Below are positions 39,550 to 46,767 of a stretch of 46,767 nt of DNA, piece by piece. A program made the translations under genes and the position numbers. A model generated the notes under the pieces. That model saw only the letters and a list, made by a program, of their open reading frames with translations. It did no database searches and was not told where the DNA came from. The stretch's first letter is position 1; each line of letters begins with the position of its first letter. Source of the stretch: Paenibacillus naphthalenovorans (lineage in GTDB: Bacteria; Bacillota; Bacilli; Paenibacillales; NBRC-103111); contig NZ_FNDY01000033.1 of the NCBI RefSeq assembly GCF_900099895.1, positions 1 through 46,767 on the forward strand. Direction: 5' to 3'.

Positions 39550-41955
39550 ATGATAACCAAAGAAGATTTACTTGATTTTATGAAGGAAACGGCTTATAAA
39601 CCGATGACGTATAACGAGTTGGAGCAGCATTTTCCGCTCGAGAGCGCGCAGGATTTCAGAGAATTTCTGAAGCTGCTCAATCAGCTTGAGAATGAGGGCT
39701 TGATTCTTCGTACCCGCAACGACCGCTATGGTGTACCGGAACGGATGAACTTGCTGCGGGGCAGACTTCAAGCGCATGCCAAAGGGTTTGGCTTTCTCAT
39801 TCCGGATGACCGCGATCACCCGGATGTATATATCCATGCAAACGATATGGGTACGGCCATGAATGGAGACATCGTACTCGTGCGTATCAACTCCAAAAGT
39901 TCTCACGGCGGAAGGATGGAAGGAGAAGTCGTACGTGTCGTTACCCGCGGCAATACGCAAATCGTGGGACTTTTTCAAGCGCATGAAGAGTATGCTTTTG
40001 TCATTCCCGATGATAAGCGGGTCGTGCGCGATATCTTTATACCGAAGGAAGCGTTCGGCGGAGCGATGGACGGCCATAAGGTCGTCGTCAAGATCGTCTC
40101 TTACCCTGAAGGCCGCGCGGCTGCACAAGGCGAAGTCATTGAAATTTTGGGTCATAAGAATGATCCTGGCGTCGATATTTTATCCATTATCCGCAAGCAC
40201 GGTTTGCCTGAGGCATTTCCCGATGAAGTGATGGAGGAGGCTGCAGCAGCTCCGGCTGTTATTTCTGAAGAAGAGCTGAAGGGGCAAGGCAGGCGGGATT
40301 TGCGAGGCAAACGGATCGTCACGATCGACGGTGAGGATGCCAAGGATTTGGACGATGCAGTGAATGTGGAACGGCTGCCGAACGGTAACTATTTATTGGG
40401 TGTTCACATTGCCGATGTCAGCTATTATGTAAAAGAAGGCTCCGCACTGGATCATGAAGCGTACAACCGCGGCTGCAGTGTGTATTTGGTCGATCGGGTG
40501 ATTCCGATGCTGCCGCACCGTTTATCTAACGGGATATGCTCGCTAAACCCGCAGGTGGATCGTCTGACGATGTCCTGTGAGATTGAATTTGATGCGAATG
40601 CCAATGTGGTGCGCCACGATATTTTTACAAGTGTGATTAGAACCAGCGAGCGGATGACCTACACAAACGTGCGCAAGCTGTTGACCGAGGAAGAGCCGGA
40701 TGCCGAGCTTGTGGAGAAATACGGTTATCTGATGGATGATTTCCGCTTAATGGAAGAGCTGGCCATGAAGCTGCGCTCCAAACGGATGCAGCGGGGCGCC
40801 ATCGATTTTGACTTCCAGGAATCTAAAATTTTGGTGGATGAGAACGGAAAGCCGACGGATATCGTCAAAAGGGACCGGACCATCGCCGAAATGATCATAG
40901 AAGAGTTTATGCTGGCGGCAAATGAAACGGTTGCAGAGCATTTTCACTGGCTGAAGGTGCCGTTCTTGTACCGGATTCACGAGGACCCGGATGGGGAGAA
41001 GCTGCAGCATTTTATGGAGTTTATTACGAACTTCGGATATGTGGTGCGGGGGAAGGGTAATACGGTTCATCCCCGGGCGCTGCAGACGCTGCTTGAAGAG
41101 ATTAAAGGGACTAAGGAAGAAACGGTCATTAGTACCGTTATGCTGCGTTCCATGAAGCAGGCAAAATATGATTCCCAGAGCTTGGGGCACTACGGATTGG
41201 CTGCGGAGTTCTATACGCACTTCACTTCGCCGATTCGCCGGTATCCGGATTTGGTCATTCACCGCGTGATTCGCGAAGTGCTCGAGAACGGCACATTAAG
41301 CGCGGCCAGGCACGAATATCTTGCCTCTCGAATGGACGATATCGCGAAGCAATCGTCGGAGCGGGAGAGAATGGCGGTGGATGCGGAGCGGGAGACCGAA
41401 GCGCTGAAGAAAGCCGAATTTATGCTCGACAAGGTCGGTGAAGAATTCGACGGCATCATCAGCAGCGTGACGAGCTTCGGCATGTTCGTGGAGCTGGACA
41501 ATACGGTGGAAGGACTCATCCGTCTGTCTGATCTCACGGACGATTATTACCATTATTATGAGGCGCAGCACGCATTGATCGGAGAGCGGACCTCGAGAAT
41601 CTATCGCTTGGGCGATGAAGTGAAGGTACGCGTGGCGCGGGTGAACAAGGATGAGCACACCATCGACTTTGAAATGGTGGATATGAAGCCCCGGCCGCAG
41701 AAGGTGAGTCTGGTGGACGTGCTGAACAACGTCCGCAAGAACGGCAAGCGGAAGGGCCGCGGGGGCCGGGAAGCCGGAAAGCCGGCCGCCAGCGGCAGTC
41801 GTACCGGACGCAGTAAACAAGGCTCTGGCGGCAGCAGCCGCAGCGCGCGGGGCAAAGGCCCGGGTGCGGCGAAGACCCGTGCGCTGGAGTCGGTTAAAAG
41901 CGGCTCGGGTACGGGCACAGCCAAAAAGAAGCGCAAAAAAACCGTTAAGCGGTAA
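39550..41955 (+). CDS. rnr: Ribonuclease R
   Basis: An 801-residue 3'-5' exoribonuclease. Order of domains: winged-helix N-terminus (~1-65), two cold-shock domains (~70-230), the RNB catalytic domain (~250-580, with [16 protein letters not shown] carrying the catalytic aspartates) and an S1 domain (~640-720, [18 protein letters not shown]). A low-complexity tail of ~75 residues rich in Lys, Arg, Gly and Ser follows. The start is the ATG at 39550, because AGGTGAG directly before it is the ribosome site; the GTG at 39541 is part of that site. RNase R works with SmpB and tmRNA, encoded next. Confidence 0.96.
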   Translation: MITKEDLLDFMKETAYKPMTYNELEQHFPLESAQDFREFLKLLNQLENEGLILRTRNDRYGVPERMNLLRGRLQAHAKGFGFLIPDDRDHPDVYIHANDMGTAMNGDIVLVRINSKSSHGGRMEGEVVRVVTRGNTQIVGLFQAHEEYAFVIPDDKRVVRDIFIPKEAFGGAMDGHKVVVKIVSYPEGRAAAQGEVIEILGHKNDPGVDILSIIRKHGLPEAFPDEVMEEAAAAPAVISEEELKGQGRRDLRGKRIVTIDGEDAKDLDDAVNVERLPNGNYLLGVHIADVSYYVKEGSALDHEAYNRGCSVYLVDRVIPMLPHRLSNGICSLNPQVDRLTMSCEIEFDANANVVRHDIFTSVIRTSERMTYTNVRKLLTEEEPDAELVEKYGYLMDDFRLMEELAMKLRSKRMQRGAIDFDFQESKILVDENGKPTDIVKRDRTIAEMIIEEFMLAANETVAEHFHWLKVPFLYRIHEDPDGEKLQHFMEFITNFGYVVRGKGNTVHPRALQTLLEEIKGTKEETVISTVMLRSMKQAKYDSQSLGHYGLAAEFYTHFTSPIRRYPDLVIHRVIREVLENGTLSAARHEYLASRMDDIAKQSSERERMAVDAERETEALKKAEFMLDKVGEEFDGIISSVTSFGMFVELDNTVEGLIRLSDLTDDYYHYYEAQHALIGERTSRIYRLGDEVKVRVARVNKDEHTIDFEMVDMKPRPQKVSLVDVLNNVRKNGKRKGRGGREAGKPAASGSRTGRSKQGSGGSSRSARGKGPGAAKTRALESVKSGSGTGTAKKKRKKTVKR

Positions 41956-42041
41956 CCTCTTGATTTCCCGGGATGGAGTTGGTACAATGGACTCCATCCC
42001 TCTGTTTGGAAATCATGCAGGAAGGAGCGGCAGCGGAGAAT

Positions 42042-42521
42042 ATGAGCAAGAAAAGCGAAAACAAGGTTCTGGCGCAAAACAAGAAGGCTTCTCATGATTA
42101 TTTTATTGAAGATACCTATGAGTGCGGTTTGGTCCTGACGGGAACGGAGATCAAATCGCTGCGCCAGGGCCGGGCCAATATCGGCGATGCGTTTGCAACG
42201 ATCCGCAACGGCGAAGCATTCGTGCATAACATGCACATCAGTCCGTTCGAGCAAGGTAACCGTCATAATCCTGGCGACCCGACACGCGCCCGCAAGCTCC
42301 TCCTCAGGAAAGCCGAGATCAACAAGCTGTTCGGTCTGGCCAAGCAGGAAGGGTATACACTGGTGCCGTTGAAGGTTTACGTTCGAAACGGTTTTGCCAA
42401 ACTGCTGCTCGGACTCGGTAAAGGGAAAAAGCAGTACGATAAACGTGACACTGCAGCCAAACGCGATGCTCAGCGAGACATCCAGCGTGCGCTGCGCGAG
42501 AAGCAAAAAATTGCCAGATAA
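42042..42521 (+). CDS. smpB: SsrA-binding protein SmpB
   Basis: A 159-residue tmRNA-binding protein. Conserved blocks are the [20 protein letters not shown] beta-barrel region, [18 protein letters not shown] and the basic C-terminal tail [20 protein letters not shown]. It is required for trans-translation. Its partner ssrA lies ~200 nt downstream. The start is set at MSKKSENK; the longer in-frame ORF upstream has no ribosome site. Confidence 0.97.
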   Translation: MSKKSENKVLAQNKKASHDYFIEDTYECGLVLTGTEIKSLRQGRANIGDAFATIRNGEAFVHNMHISPFEQGNRHNPGDPTRARKLLLRKAEINKLFGLAKQEGYTLVPLKVYVRNGFAKLLLGLGKGKKQYDKRDTAAKRDAQRDIQRALREKQKIAR

Positions 42522-42578
42522 TACGGCAAACACCGCTATTCTGTCAAGGATATGGCGATGCTTCCATGAGTTCAAAGG

Positions 42579-42607
42579 TTCTTTTTGCTTCATGAATGTG
42601 GTATAAT
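42579..42607 (+). promoter_or_regulatory. Probable ssrA promoter
   Basis: A perfect TATAAT (42602-42607) with upstream TGG (extended -10) and a weak -35 (TTCTTT, 42579-42584) at 17-nt spacing lies ~115 nt before the mature tmRNA 5' end. Confidence 0.65.
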
Positions 42608-42722
42608 AAAAGCGCACCAGGGAAGTGCACAGCATCATCAGCAAGACCAGCAGAAATGTCGTCATGGTAGATAAGTTTTATTTCATAACCTTACCGGGCC
42701 CGTCTACAGGGCCTGCCTATGC

Positions 42723-43083
42723 GGGGACGTTCTTGGATTCGACGGGGATAGTTCGAGCATGGGTTGCGGGTAGCGGGGACGCGTCCGCTTCATCAACGCT
42801 AAAGCCAATTAAATGGCAAACAACAACAATCTTACGCTTTAGCAGCTTAATAACCTGCTAGCGTGCTCCTACTCTGCATCGCCCATGTGCCGGGATAGGG
42901 GCTCAACCTTAGTGGGATACGCTGTCTAGTCTCCGCCTGCGGCTAGCTGAAGAAGACAATCAGGCTGACCTGAAGAGGAGCCGGTTACGGGGCGCCTCTA
43001 GGGTGACATCAAAACTGTGACTACACCCGTAGAAGCCTGTGTGGCGTTATCTTCGGACAGGGGTTCGACTCCCCTCGTCTCCA
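42723..43083 (+). ncRNA. ssrA: tmRNA (SsrA)
   Basis: The 5' end GGGGACGTTCTTGGATTCGAC and the 3' end with TTCGACTCCCCTCGTCTCC form the tRNA-like domain: GGGGAC pairs with GTCTCC. The tag reading frame at 42814-42849 encodes GKQQQSYALAA and stops at TAA; with the tRNA-borne Ala it gives AGKQQQSYALAA, ending in the usual ALAA degron. The discriminator A is followed by TTG, so CCA is not encoded and must be added. The 3' end coincides with the border of an integrated element, whose integrase gene overlaps it antisense. Confidence 0.95.
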
Positions 43084-44585
43084 TTGCTGAAAACCCTGTA
43101 CGTGATTTCCGCATCGTAATGGTTGATATCGGTGGACGGTTGTATCACTACACGGTCAACGTATTCTTGAAGCACCTGTTTTTTGTCCTCTTCCTCACCG
43201 GACAGAAGCAGGTGTTTCTTGTCGTTTATGACCCGAAAAATAAGAGATTCGTCCAGGGCGTTCGTCTTCTGAATCATTTCGGCACGCTGAAGCTCATACT
43301 CCAAAACTTCTTTCCGCTGCTCGGCTTGCTTGATGTTGTCAATAACACTTTTAACTCCGTTCCCAAGCGCCTCAACCCAGTTTTTAATTTTACCTTCCAG
43401 TTCGGATAGTTCGTCCCTTATTGGCTCAATATCGCTGACGTATTGCTGTTGCTCCTGCTTGTACAACTCCTGTACCCTCACTGTGATCTGTGCAACACCC
43501 GCGTCAGAGAAACAGCGCTCTGCCAGTTGTTCAATGGTGATATGTTCGATATCCTCTTTACGCACACTGGTATTTCCACATTTGGACTGGCACTTATAGT
43601 ATGTGAGGAGAGTTCTTTCAGCACTTTTGGGATTTCGATAAGAATTGCCGGCATAAAGAGATCCACATTTGCCGCAAACAATTTTGCCCGTTAGTAAATA
43701 GTTCACTTTGGCTTTCATCCTTCCTCCAGTTCTTTTTCTATCACTCATTTTTTTGTTGACTCTTTCCCACAATTCGGGATCAATAATCGCAGGTATAACG
43801 CCTGGTATGAATATTTGTTTCTCCTGTGGCTTTTTGTTATTTGTATTGCGCCGGCCTTCTTCGTCTTTGGGGCTCGATACGTCCCAAGTATAGTCCCCTT
43901 TGTATTTTCGATTAGAGGCCCATTCCCCGAAGCTGTTCTTAGTAAATTTGCGTCCTTCTTGGGTGCGGAACCCTTTTTCGTTGAGTGTTTCAGCAATTTT
44001 TTCTAAAGGTACGTCCTTATCGATTCCTTCGAAATATATCTGTACGGCCTTATAACGTCGCTCGTCTATTTCTAGCTTCCGTGTTTCTGGGTTCACTTTC
44101 AAACCGTATGGAGGTCGGCCTCCGGTGTGAATTCCTTGCATAGCATTCTCAAGCAGACCCTTACGGGCTTCACGGGCAAGGTTTAGGGAATAGTACTCTG
44201 CCATTCCCTCGAGGACTGATTCGAGAACAACGGACTCCGGGGAATTGTCCAATTGTTCTAGAACACTTTCGACTCGGACGCCGTTCTTTTTGAGGATACG
44301 CTTATAGTGTGCGGAGTCGTATCGGTTTCGAGCAAAGCGATCAAGTTTATGCACGACGACTACATCGAATAACCGTTTAGCCGAATCTGCGATCATACGT
44401 TGGAAATTCGGGCGCCGGTCTGTGGTAGCTGTCTTTTCTTCATCCGGGTAACTATTCACCAGAACGTACCCTTTGCGCAAGCAGTATTCTTCAATGGCAC
44501 GGAGTTGGGCTGTTATGGATTCTTCTCGTTGATTGTCGGAACTATAACGGGGATATGCAACTGCTCTAATAAGATTTTTACTCAC
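43047..44585 (-). CDS. Large serine recombinase (site-specific integrase)
   Basis: A 512-residue recombinase. The resolvase domain begins with YPRYSSDNQREESITAQ, where Ser15 is the likely nucleophile, and includes VHKLDRFARN. The recombinase domain (~165-290) and a zinc ribbon (CGKCGSLY...CQSKCGN, ~310-345) follow, then a coiled coil (~370-430). The GTG start at 44585 has GGTGGTGAT upstream. The final ~12 codons (GDEGSRTPVRR) are read from the strand opposite the tmRNA T-arm and acceptor, so the gene ends inside the attachment region. It would catalyse integration into ssrA. Confidence 0.93.
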   Translation of the reverse strand: MSKNLIRAVAYPRYSSDNQREESITAQLRAIEEYCLRKGYVLVNSYPDEEKTATTDRRPNFQRMIADSAKRLFDVVVVHKLDRFARNRYDSAHYKRILKKNGVRVESVLEQLDNSPESVVLESVLEGMAEYYSLNLAREARKGLLENAMQGIHTGGRPPYGLKVNPETRKLEIDERRYKAVQIYFEGIDKDVPLEKIAETLNEKGFRTQEGRKFTKNSFGEWASNRKYKGDYTWDVSSPKDEEGRRNTNNKKPQEKQIFIPGVIPAIIDPELWERVNKKMSDRKRTGGRMKAKVNYLLTGKIVCGKCGSLYAGNSYRNPKSAERTLLTYYKCQSKCGNTSVRKEDIEHITIEQLAERCFSDAGVAQITVRVQELYKQEQQQYVSDIEPIRDELSELEGKIKNWVEALGNGVKSVIDNIKQAEQRKEVLEYELQRAEMIQKTNALDESLIFRVINDKKHLLLSGEEEDKKQVLQEYVDRVVIQPSTDINHYDAEITYRVFSNGDEGSRTPVRR

Positions 44586-44667
44586 ATTTAATCACCACCA
44601 GAAACGTGTGTTCGTTTTGTTTATCCGGCCAAAAACAAGAGACAAATGATTGCACTCCAGTTATGTA

Positions 44668-45693
44668 TTAAAATGGGAGGTCTATAGATAGTCTAATTTC
44701 CTGCTTGACTTCATTCCAAGGTTTCAGCAGTCCTTGTTTCAGATAAGTGGTAGGATGTCCACACTGAATGCAATAACGAGCATTTCCTTCTGCGATGGCC
44801 CCGCATTCCCAAATAATGCTTTCACCATAATTATCATACTCAACATTGGTGCATTTGTTTAATAGGCCGACGCCACATATTTTGCAGAAATTACCTGTTA
44901 TTTGTTCGTTTTCGCATTGGGGGCAAGTAATTGGCAGGTGATCTTCATTGAGAATGTATCCATCATAAATCATCCAATTTACACCTCTTCTTTTTAGGAG
45001 TCTTTTATTACAACAAACAGGACAAAATTTCCCGGTTGGAGATATGAAATAATGATTACAGTTTGTGCATTGACGTTCGTTATTCTTTTCATAAATATAA
45101 CGTGAGAATAGTTGAGCTATATCGTCTAATGGGTTAAAGTTTCTCCCCAATTCTAATCCTTTATTAAAAAATTTAAGGATATTAATCGCAGCTGCCATCG
45201 AAATATTACACCATTCACTTATATCACGGGCATCAAACTTTTTTAACCCATGTAAAACATAAGGAGGGGCCAAAAGTGTACGAGCGAAACAGTTTGCTTC
45301 TTTTTCGAATGCGTCATACTCGGATTTGGTAAGAGAGCTTCTCGCAATAATTGATCTGTTAGTTTTTTCGTTATGTTTTAAAGCATAGTGGCCAAGTTCA
45401 TGAGCAATTGTCCACCTAATATGACCGGGATTGCTTATAGTATCGTTATATAAAATCATGTATTTTTTCATTTCAGGTATGTACCAACAGCAACCGCTGT
45501 CACTATCAGTGTGAGTAATTACTTCATCAATATCTATGTCGTGTTTATTTGCGTACCAACTATATGATGCAATTCTCAAATCCGGGAAAGCTTTAAAGTA
45601 TATTTCTAATGGCACGGGTAGTGAACTAATATTAAAATTATATAGAAAATTGCGTGCTGCTTTTTCGGCAGCAAAATAATTCGGTTTAATCAT
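44668..45693 (-). CDS. ImmA/IrrE-type metallopeptidase with C-terminal zinc ribbons
   Basis: A 341-residue protein. Residues ~1-180 form an ImmA/IrrE (DUF955) domain with the zinc motif HELGH (98-102) and a downstream Glu in FEKEAN. Such proteases cleave the neighbouring phage or ICE repressor on induction. The C-terminal ~135 residues carry paired cysteines: C209/C212 with C224/C227, C257/C260 with C270/C273, and C297 with C308/C311, so two or three zinc ribbons. Most phage ImmA proteins lack this part. The start is set at ATG 45693, which overlaps the repressor stop by 8 nt; TTG at 45714 is an alternative. Confidence 0.85.
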   Translation of the reverse strand: MIKPNYFAAEKAARNFLYNFNISSLPVPLEIYFKAFPDLRIASYSWYANKHDIDIDEVITHTDSDSGCCWYIPEMKKYMILYNDTISNPGHIRWTIAHELGHYALKHNEKTNRSIIARSSLTKSEYDAFEKEANCFARTLLAPPYVLHGLKKFDARDISEWCNISMAAAINILKFFNKGLELGRNFNPLDDIAQLFSRYIYEKNNERQCTNCNHYFISPTGKFCPVCCNKRLLKRRGVNWMIYDGYILNEDHLPITCPQCENEQITGNFCKICGVGLLNKCTNVEYDNYGESIIWECGAIAEGNARYCIQCGHPTTYLKQGLLKPWNEVKQEIRLSIDLPF

Positions 45694-46039
45694 CCTCTGA
45701 GAAGGCCTCCTCAAAGGCAGCTCTAATCATATTGAGCATTTTTCTACGATCATTTGGAGACATGTTTTTTGCGGCTCTTTGAATTGCTCTTACTTCAGGT
45801 GGAGATGGATCTGTCGGAATTAATTCCAAGGGCGATGGGTCTTCAGTTCTCCCAAGCAAATAATCGGTCGTCGTGTTTAAAATAGCTGCAATCTTGGATA
45901 TCGTTTCTCCGGGAGGGGATGCAACCCCTCTTTCGTAATTTGAAAAGTTAGCTCGATTCATTCCTAACTTTTCTGCCATTTGATCCTGTGTTAAGCCTTT
46001 CTTCATACGAAGTGCTTTGATTCTATTACCGATCGACAT
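45686..46039 (-). CDS. CI-like XRE-family repressor
   Basis: A 117-residue protein. The N-terminal helix-turn-helix (RIKALRMKKGLTQDQMAEKL, then NRANFSNYERG) is of the Xre/CI type, followed by a short acidic tail. It lies directly upstream of the ImmA-type protease, as in ICEBs1 (immR-immA), where the protease cleaves the repressor. The start at 46039 follows AGGAGAG; the longer ORF upstream would cross the promoter region. It is divergent from the Cro-like gene. Confidence 0.9.
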   Translation of the reverse strand: MSIGNRIKALRMKKGLTQDQMAEKLGMNRANFSNYERGVASPPGETISKIAAILNTTTDYLLGRTEDPSPLELIPTDPSPPEVRAIQRAAKNMSPNDRRKMLNMIRAAFEEAFSEDD

Positions 46040-46063
46040 AGAGATCTCTCCTAAAAAAAGAAA

Positions 46064-46092
46064 ATTATATTTACTATTGACGTAATTATCAG
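46064..46092 (-). promoter_or_regulatory. Possible repressor promoter
   Basis: On the minus strand a perfect TATAAT (46069-46064) has a moderate -35 (CTGATA, 46092-46087) at 17-nt spacing. It overlaps the Cro-side promoter, as in lysogeny switches. Confidence 0.55.
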
Positions 46093-46105
46093 ATACGTTT
46101 ATAAT
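46077..46105 (+). promoter_or_regulatory. Promoter of the Cro-like gene with internal inverted repeat
   Basis: TTGACG (46077-46082) and TATAAT (46100-46105) are 17 nt apart. ACGTA...TACGT half-sites (within 46080-46099) lie between them and could bind the repressor. The same ACGTA half-site recurs at 46361-46394. Confidence 0.85.
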
Positions 46106-46131
46106 CACAGTAAGAAAGGTGGTGGAAAAAG

Positions 46132-46353
46132 ATGCCGAAACAATCTTGTGGCGTAAGATTACGATTCAAGCAACTCAGAAGGATGCGCGGAACTCAAGAA
46201 CAAGTTGGCCGAGATAACGGGGTTACTGGTACAACCATCCGTTATATTGAGAACGGCCAAATCGTGCCTAGTGGAAAATTAATGTTAAGGCTAGCTAAGT
46301 ACTTTGGTGAACCAGTTGAGGAATTGTTTCCTGATGTTTCTTCATCGTCTTGA
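46132..46353 (+). CDS. Cro-like XRE-family DNA-binding protein
   Basis: A 73-residue, single-domain helix-turn-helix protein (RLRFKQLRRMRGTQEQVGRD, then GTTIRYIENG) that ends in DVSSSS. It is divergent from the CI-like repressor and has its own strong promoter and AAGGTGG ribosome site. By position it is the early-lytic or Cro partner of the switch. Confidence 0.85.
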   Translation: MPKQSCGVRLRFKQLRRMRGTQEQVGRDNGVTGTTIRYIENGQIVPSGKLMLRLAKYFGEPVEELFPDVSSSS

Positions 46354-46380
46354 CAGAAACAATATTTACGTTTTTATTAT
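46350..46380 (+). promoter_or_regulatory. Phage early promoter overlapping an 11-bp inverted repeat
   Basis: TTGACA (46350-46355) begins at the end of the Cro-like gene; TATTAT (46375-46380) follows at 19-nt spacing. The perfect inverted repeat at 46361-46394 covers the spacer and the start region. Confidence 0.6.
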
Positions 46381-46394
46381 ACAACGTAAATATT
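46361..46394. repeat. Perfect 11-bp inverted repeat (putative operator)
   Basis: AATATTTACGT (46361-46371) and ACGTAAATATT (46384-46394) are exact inverted copies with a 12-nt spacer. They overlap a promoter and share the ACGTA core with the site upstream of the Cro-like gene, which suggests a common regulator. Confidence 0.8.
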
Positions 46395-46409
46395 ATTCAC
46401 GCAATACCT

Positions 46410-46486
46410 CATATTAAATTTTAAGAGGTTTATTTTTCCATGCACTAAAAGAAAATAAAATTTACTTCTGATGAAAATTTAATATG
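46410..46486. repeat. Perfect 13-bp inverted repeat, 51-nt spacer
   Basis: CATATTAAATTTT (46410-46422) and its exact complement (46474-46486) frame an AT-rich 51-nt spacer just before the 37-codon ORF. It could be paired operators or a leader RNA hairpin. Confidence 0.75.
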
Positions 46487-46507
46487 CGTAGAAAGGTTGT
46501 TTTACTT

Positions 46508-46621
46508 ATGACCACAACAATTAATGTTTCCATTAAAACAATACCCCACCCTAATCCACAAAAACTTGTGGACATGTGGGCAAGTATGGTGCTAAAGGAA
46601 ATTCAAAAACAGCAAAGTTAA
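46508..46621 (+). CDS. Hypothetical 37-residue phage protein
   Basis: A small ORF of 37 codons encoding MTTTINVSIKTIPHPNPQKL and ending EIQKQQS. An AAAGG ribosome site lies ~11 nt upstream, and it follows the early promoter in the same direction as the Cro-like gene. I recognise no domain. Support is the ribosome site, the compact early-gene spacing and its position. Confidence 0.55.
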   Translation: MTTTINVSIKTIPHPNPQKLVDMWASMVLKEIQKQQS

Positions 46622-46712
46622 GTGCAACGAATCAGCTAACAACGACGACTCTACATAACGTACGGAGGTTCCTTGAAAACTGAATCTGATTAATGGGGAA
46701 GGAGGAAGTGGA

Positions 46713-46767
46713 ATGCAATTAATCACTATCAATGGGGTCAGGGGTTATATTGACGAGAATGGAACAG
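46713..46767 (+). CDS. Start of a probable phage antirepressor (partial)
   Basis: The first 18 codons (MQLITINGVRGYIDENGT) after a strong GGAGG ribosome site run off the right edge. The opening resembles phage antirepressors of the Bro-N type, which often begin with a GVRGYIDENGT-like segment. This is from memory and rests on few residues. Position behind the Cro-like gene fits. Confidence 0.5.
   Translation, partial: MQLITINGVRGYIDENGT

Larger units (their letters stand above)
43047..46767. mobile_element. Left end of a phage-like integrative element inserted at ssrA (partial)
   Basis: The element begins at the tmRNA 3' end and runs off the right edge. It contains a serine recombinase, an ImmA/IrrE-type protease, divergent repressor and Cro-like genes, operator-like repeats and an early gene start. 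From about 44.6 kb on, base composition is clearly AT-richer than the host genes to the left. No structural phage genes are in view, so prophage versus ICE cannot be settled. The left attachment site must lie in or next to 43050-43085; the right one is outside the window. Confidence 0.85.

Overview
The window is a chromosomal segment of a Gram-positive, moderately GC-rich member of the Bacillales, most likely Paenibacillus or a close relative. The grounds are gene order and content: hprK-lgt-ppaX-yvoF, a hisZ-type his operon, trxB/rapZ/yvcK/whiA/crh, clpP with a CtsR box, cggR-gap-pgk-tpiA-gpmI-eno, and secG-rnr-smpB-ssrA. A tmRNA tag ending in ALAA agrees. This assignment rests on recognition, not on a database search.

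Layout. 1-1050: the last ~40 nt of a 23S rRNA, then eight tRNAs (Ser, Met, Val, Thr, Asp, Phe, Tyr, Lys) and a terminator; no 5S gene is seen, and a degenerate tRNA-Asp-like tail lies between Asp and Phe. 1128-5040 (minus): a four-gene operon of a LarA-type nickel-pincer racemase homologue, a small four-helix membrane protein, a gluconate-dehydrogenase-subunit-3-like protein and a GMC flavoprotein. 5187-7497: a PucR-type regulator and the multi-sugar ABC ATPase MsmX. 7642-10815: HPr kinase, Lgt, pyrophosphatase PpaX and an acetyltransferase. 11112-19839: hisZGDBHAF-hisIE, the PHP histidinol phosphatase and a divergent PRPP synthetase. 20014-27295: a TPR protein, TrxB, ROK glucokinase, RapZ, YvcK, WhiA and an HPr/Crh-like protein. 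27752-29527: a secreted stalk-domain protein. 29685-30500 (minus): clpP and tRNA-Arg. 30640-37972: the CggR-controlled glycolytic operon. 38095-43083: an M50-like membrane protease, secG, rnr, smpB and ssrA.

From 43047 to the right edge is the left end of an integrated phage-like element in the 3' end of ssrA. It carries a large serine recombinase (its last codons are antisense to the tmRNA tail), an ImmA/IrrE-type protease with zinc ribbons, a CI-like repressor, a divergent Cro-like protein, AT-rich operator/promoter DNA with perfect inverted repeats, a 37-codon ORF and the start of a probable antirepressor.

How the genes work together. Much of the window concerns carbon-flux control: HprK phosphorylates HPr/Crh on Ser46; PpaX removes the pyrophosphate made when HprK dephosphorylates HPr; MsmX energises several sugar importers; GlcK supplies glucose-6-phosphate; CggR represses the lower glycolytic operon; YvcK and RapZ tie carbon state to cell-wall precursor synthesis. 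The his operon includes its own PRPP synthetase, which would feed HisG, but no hisC.
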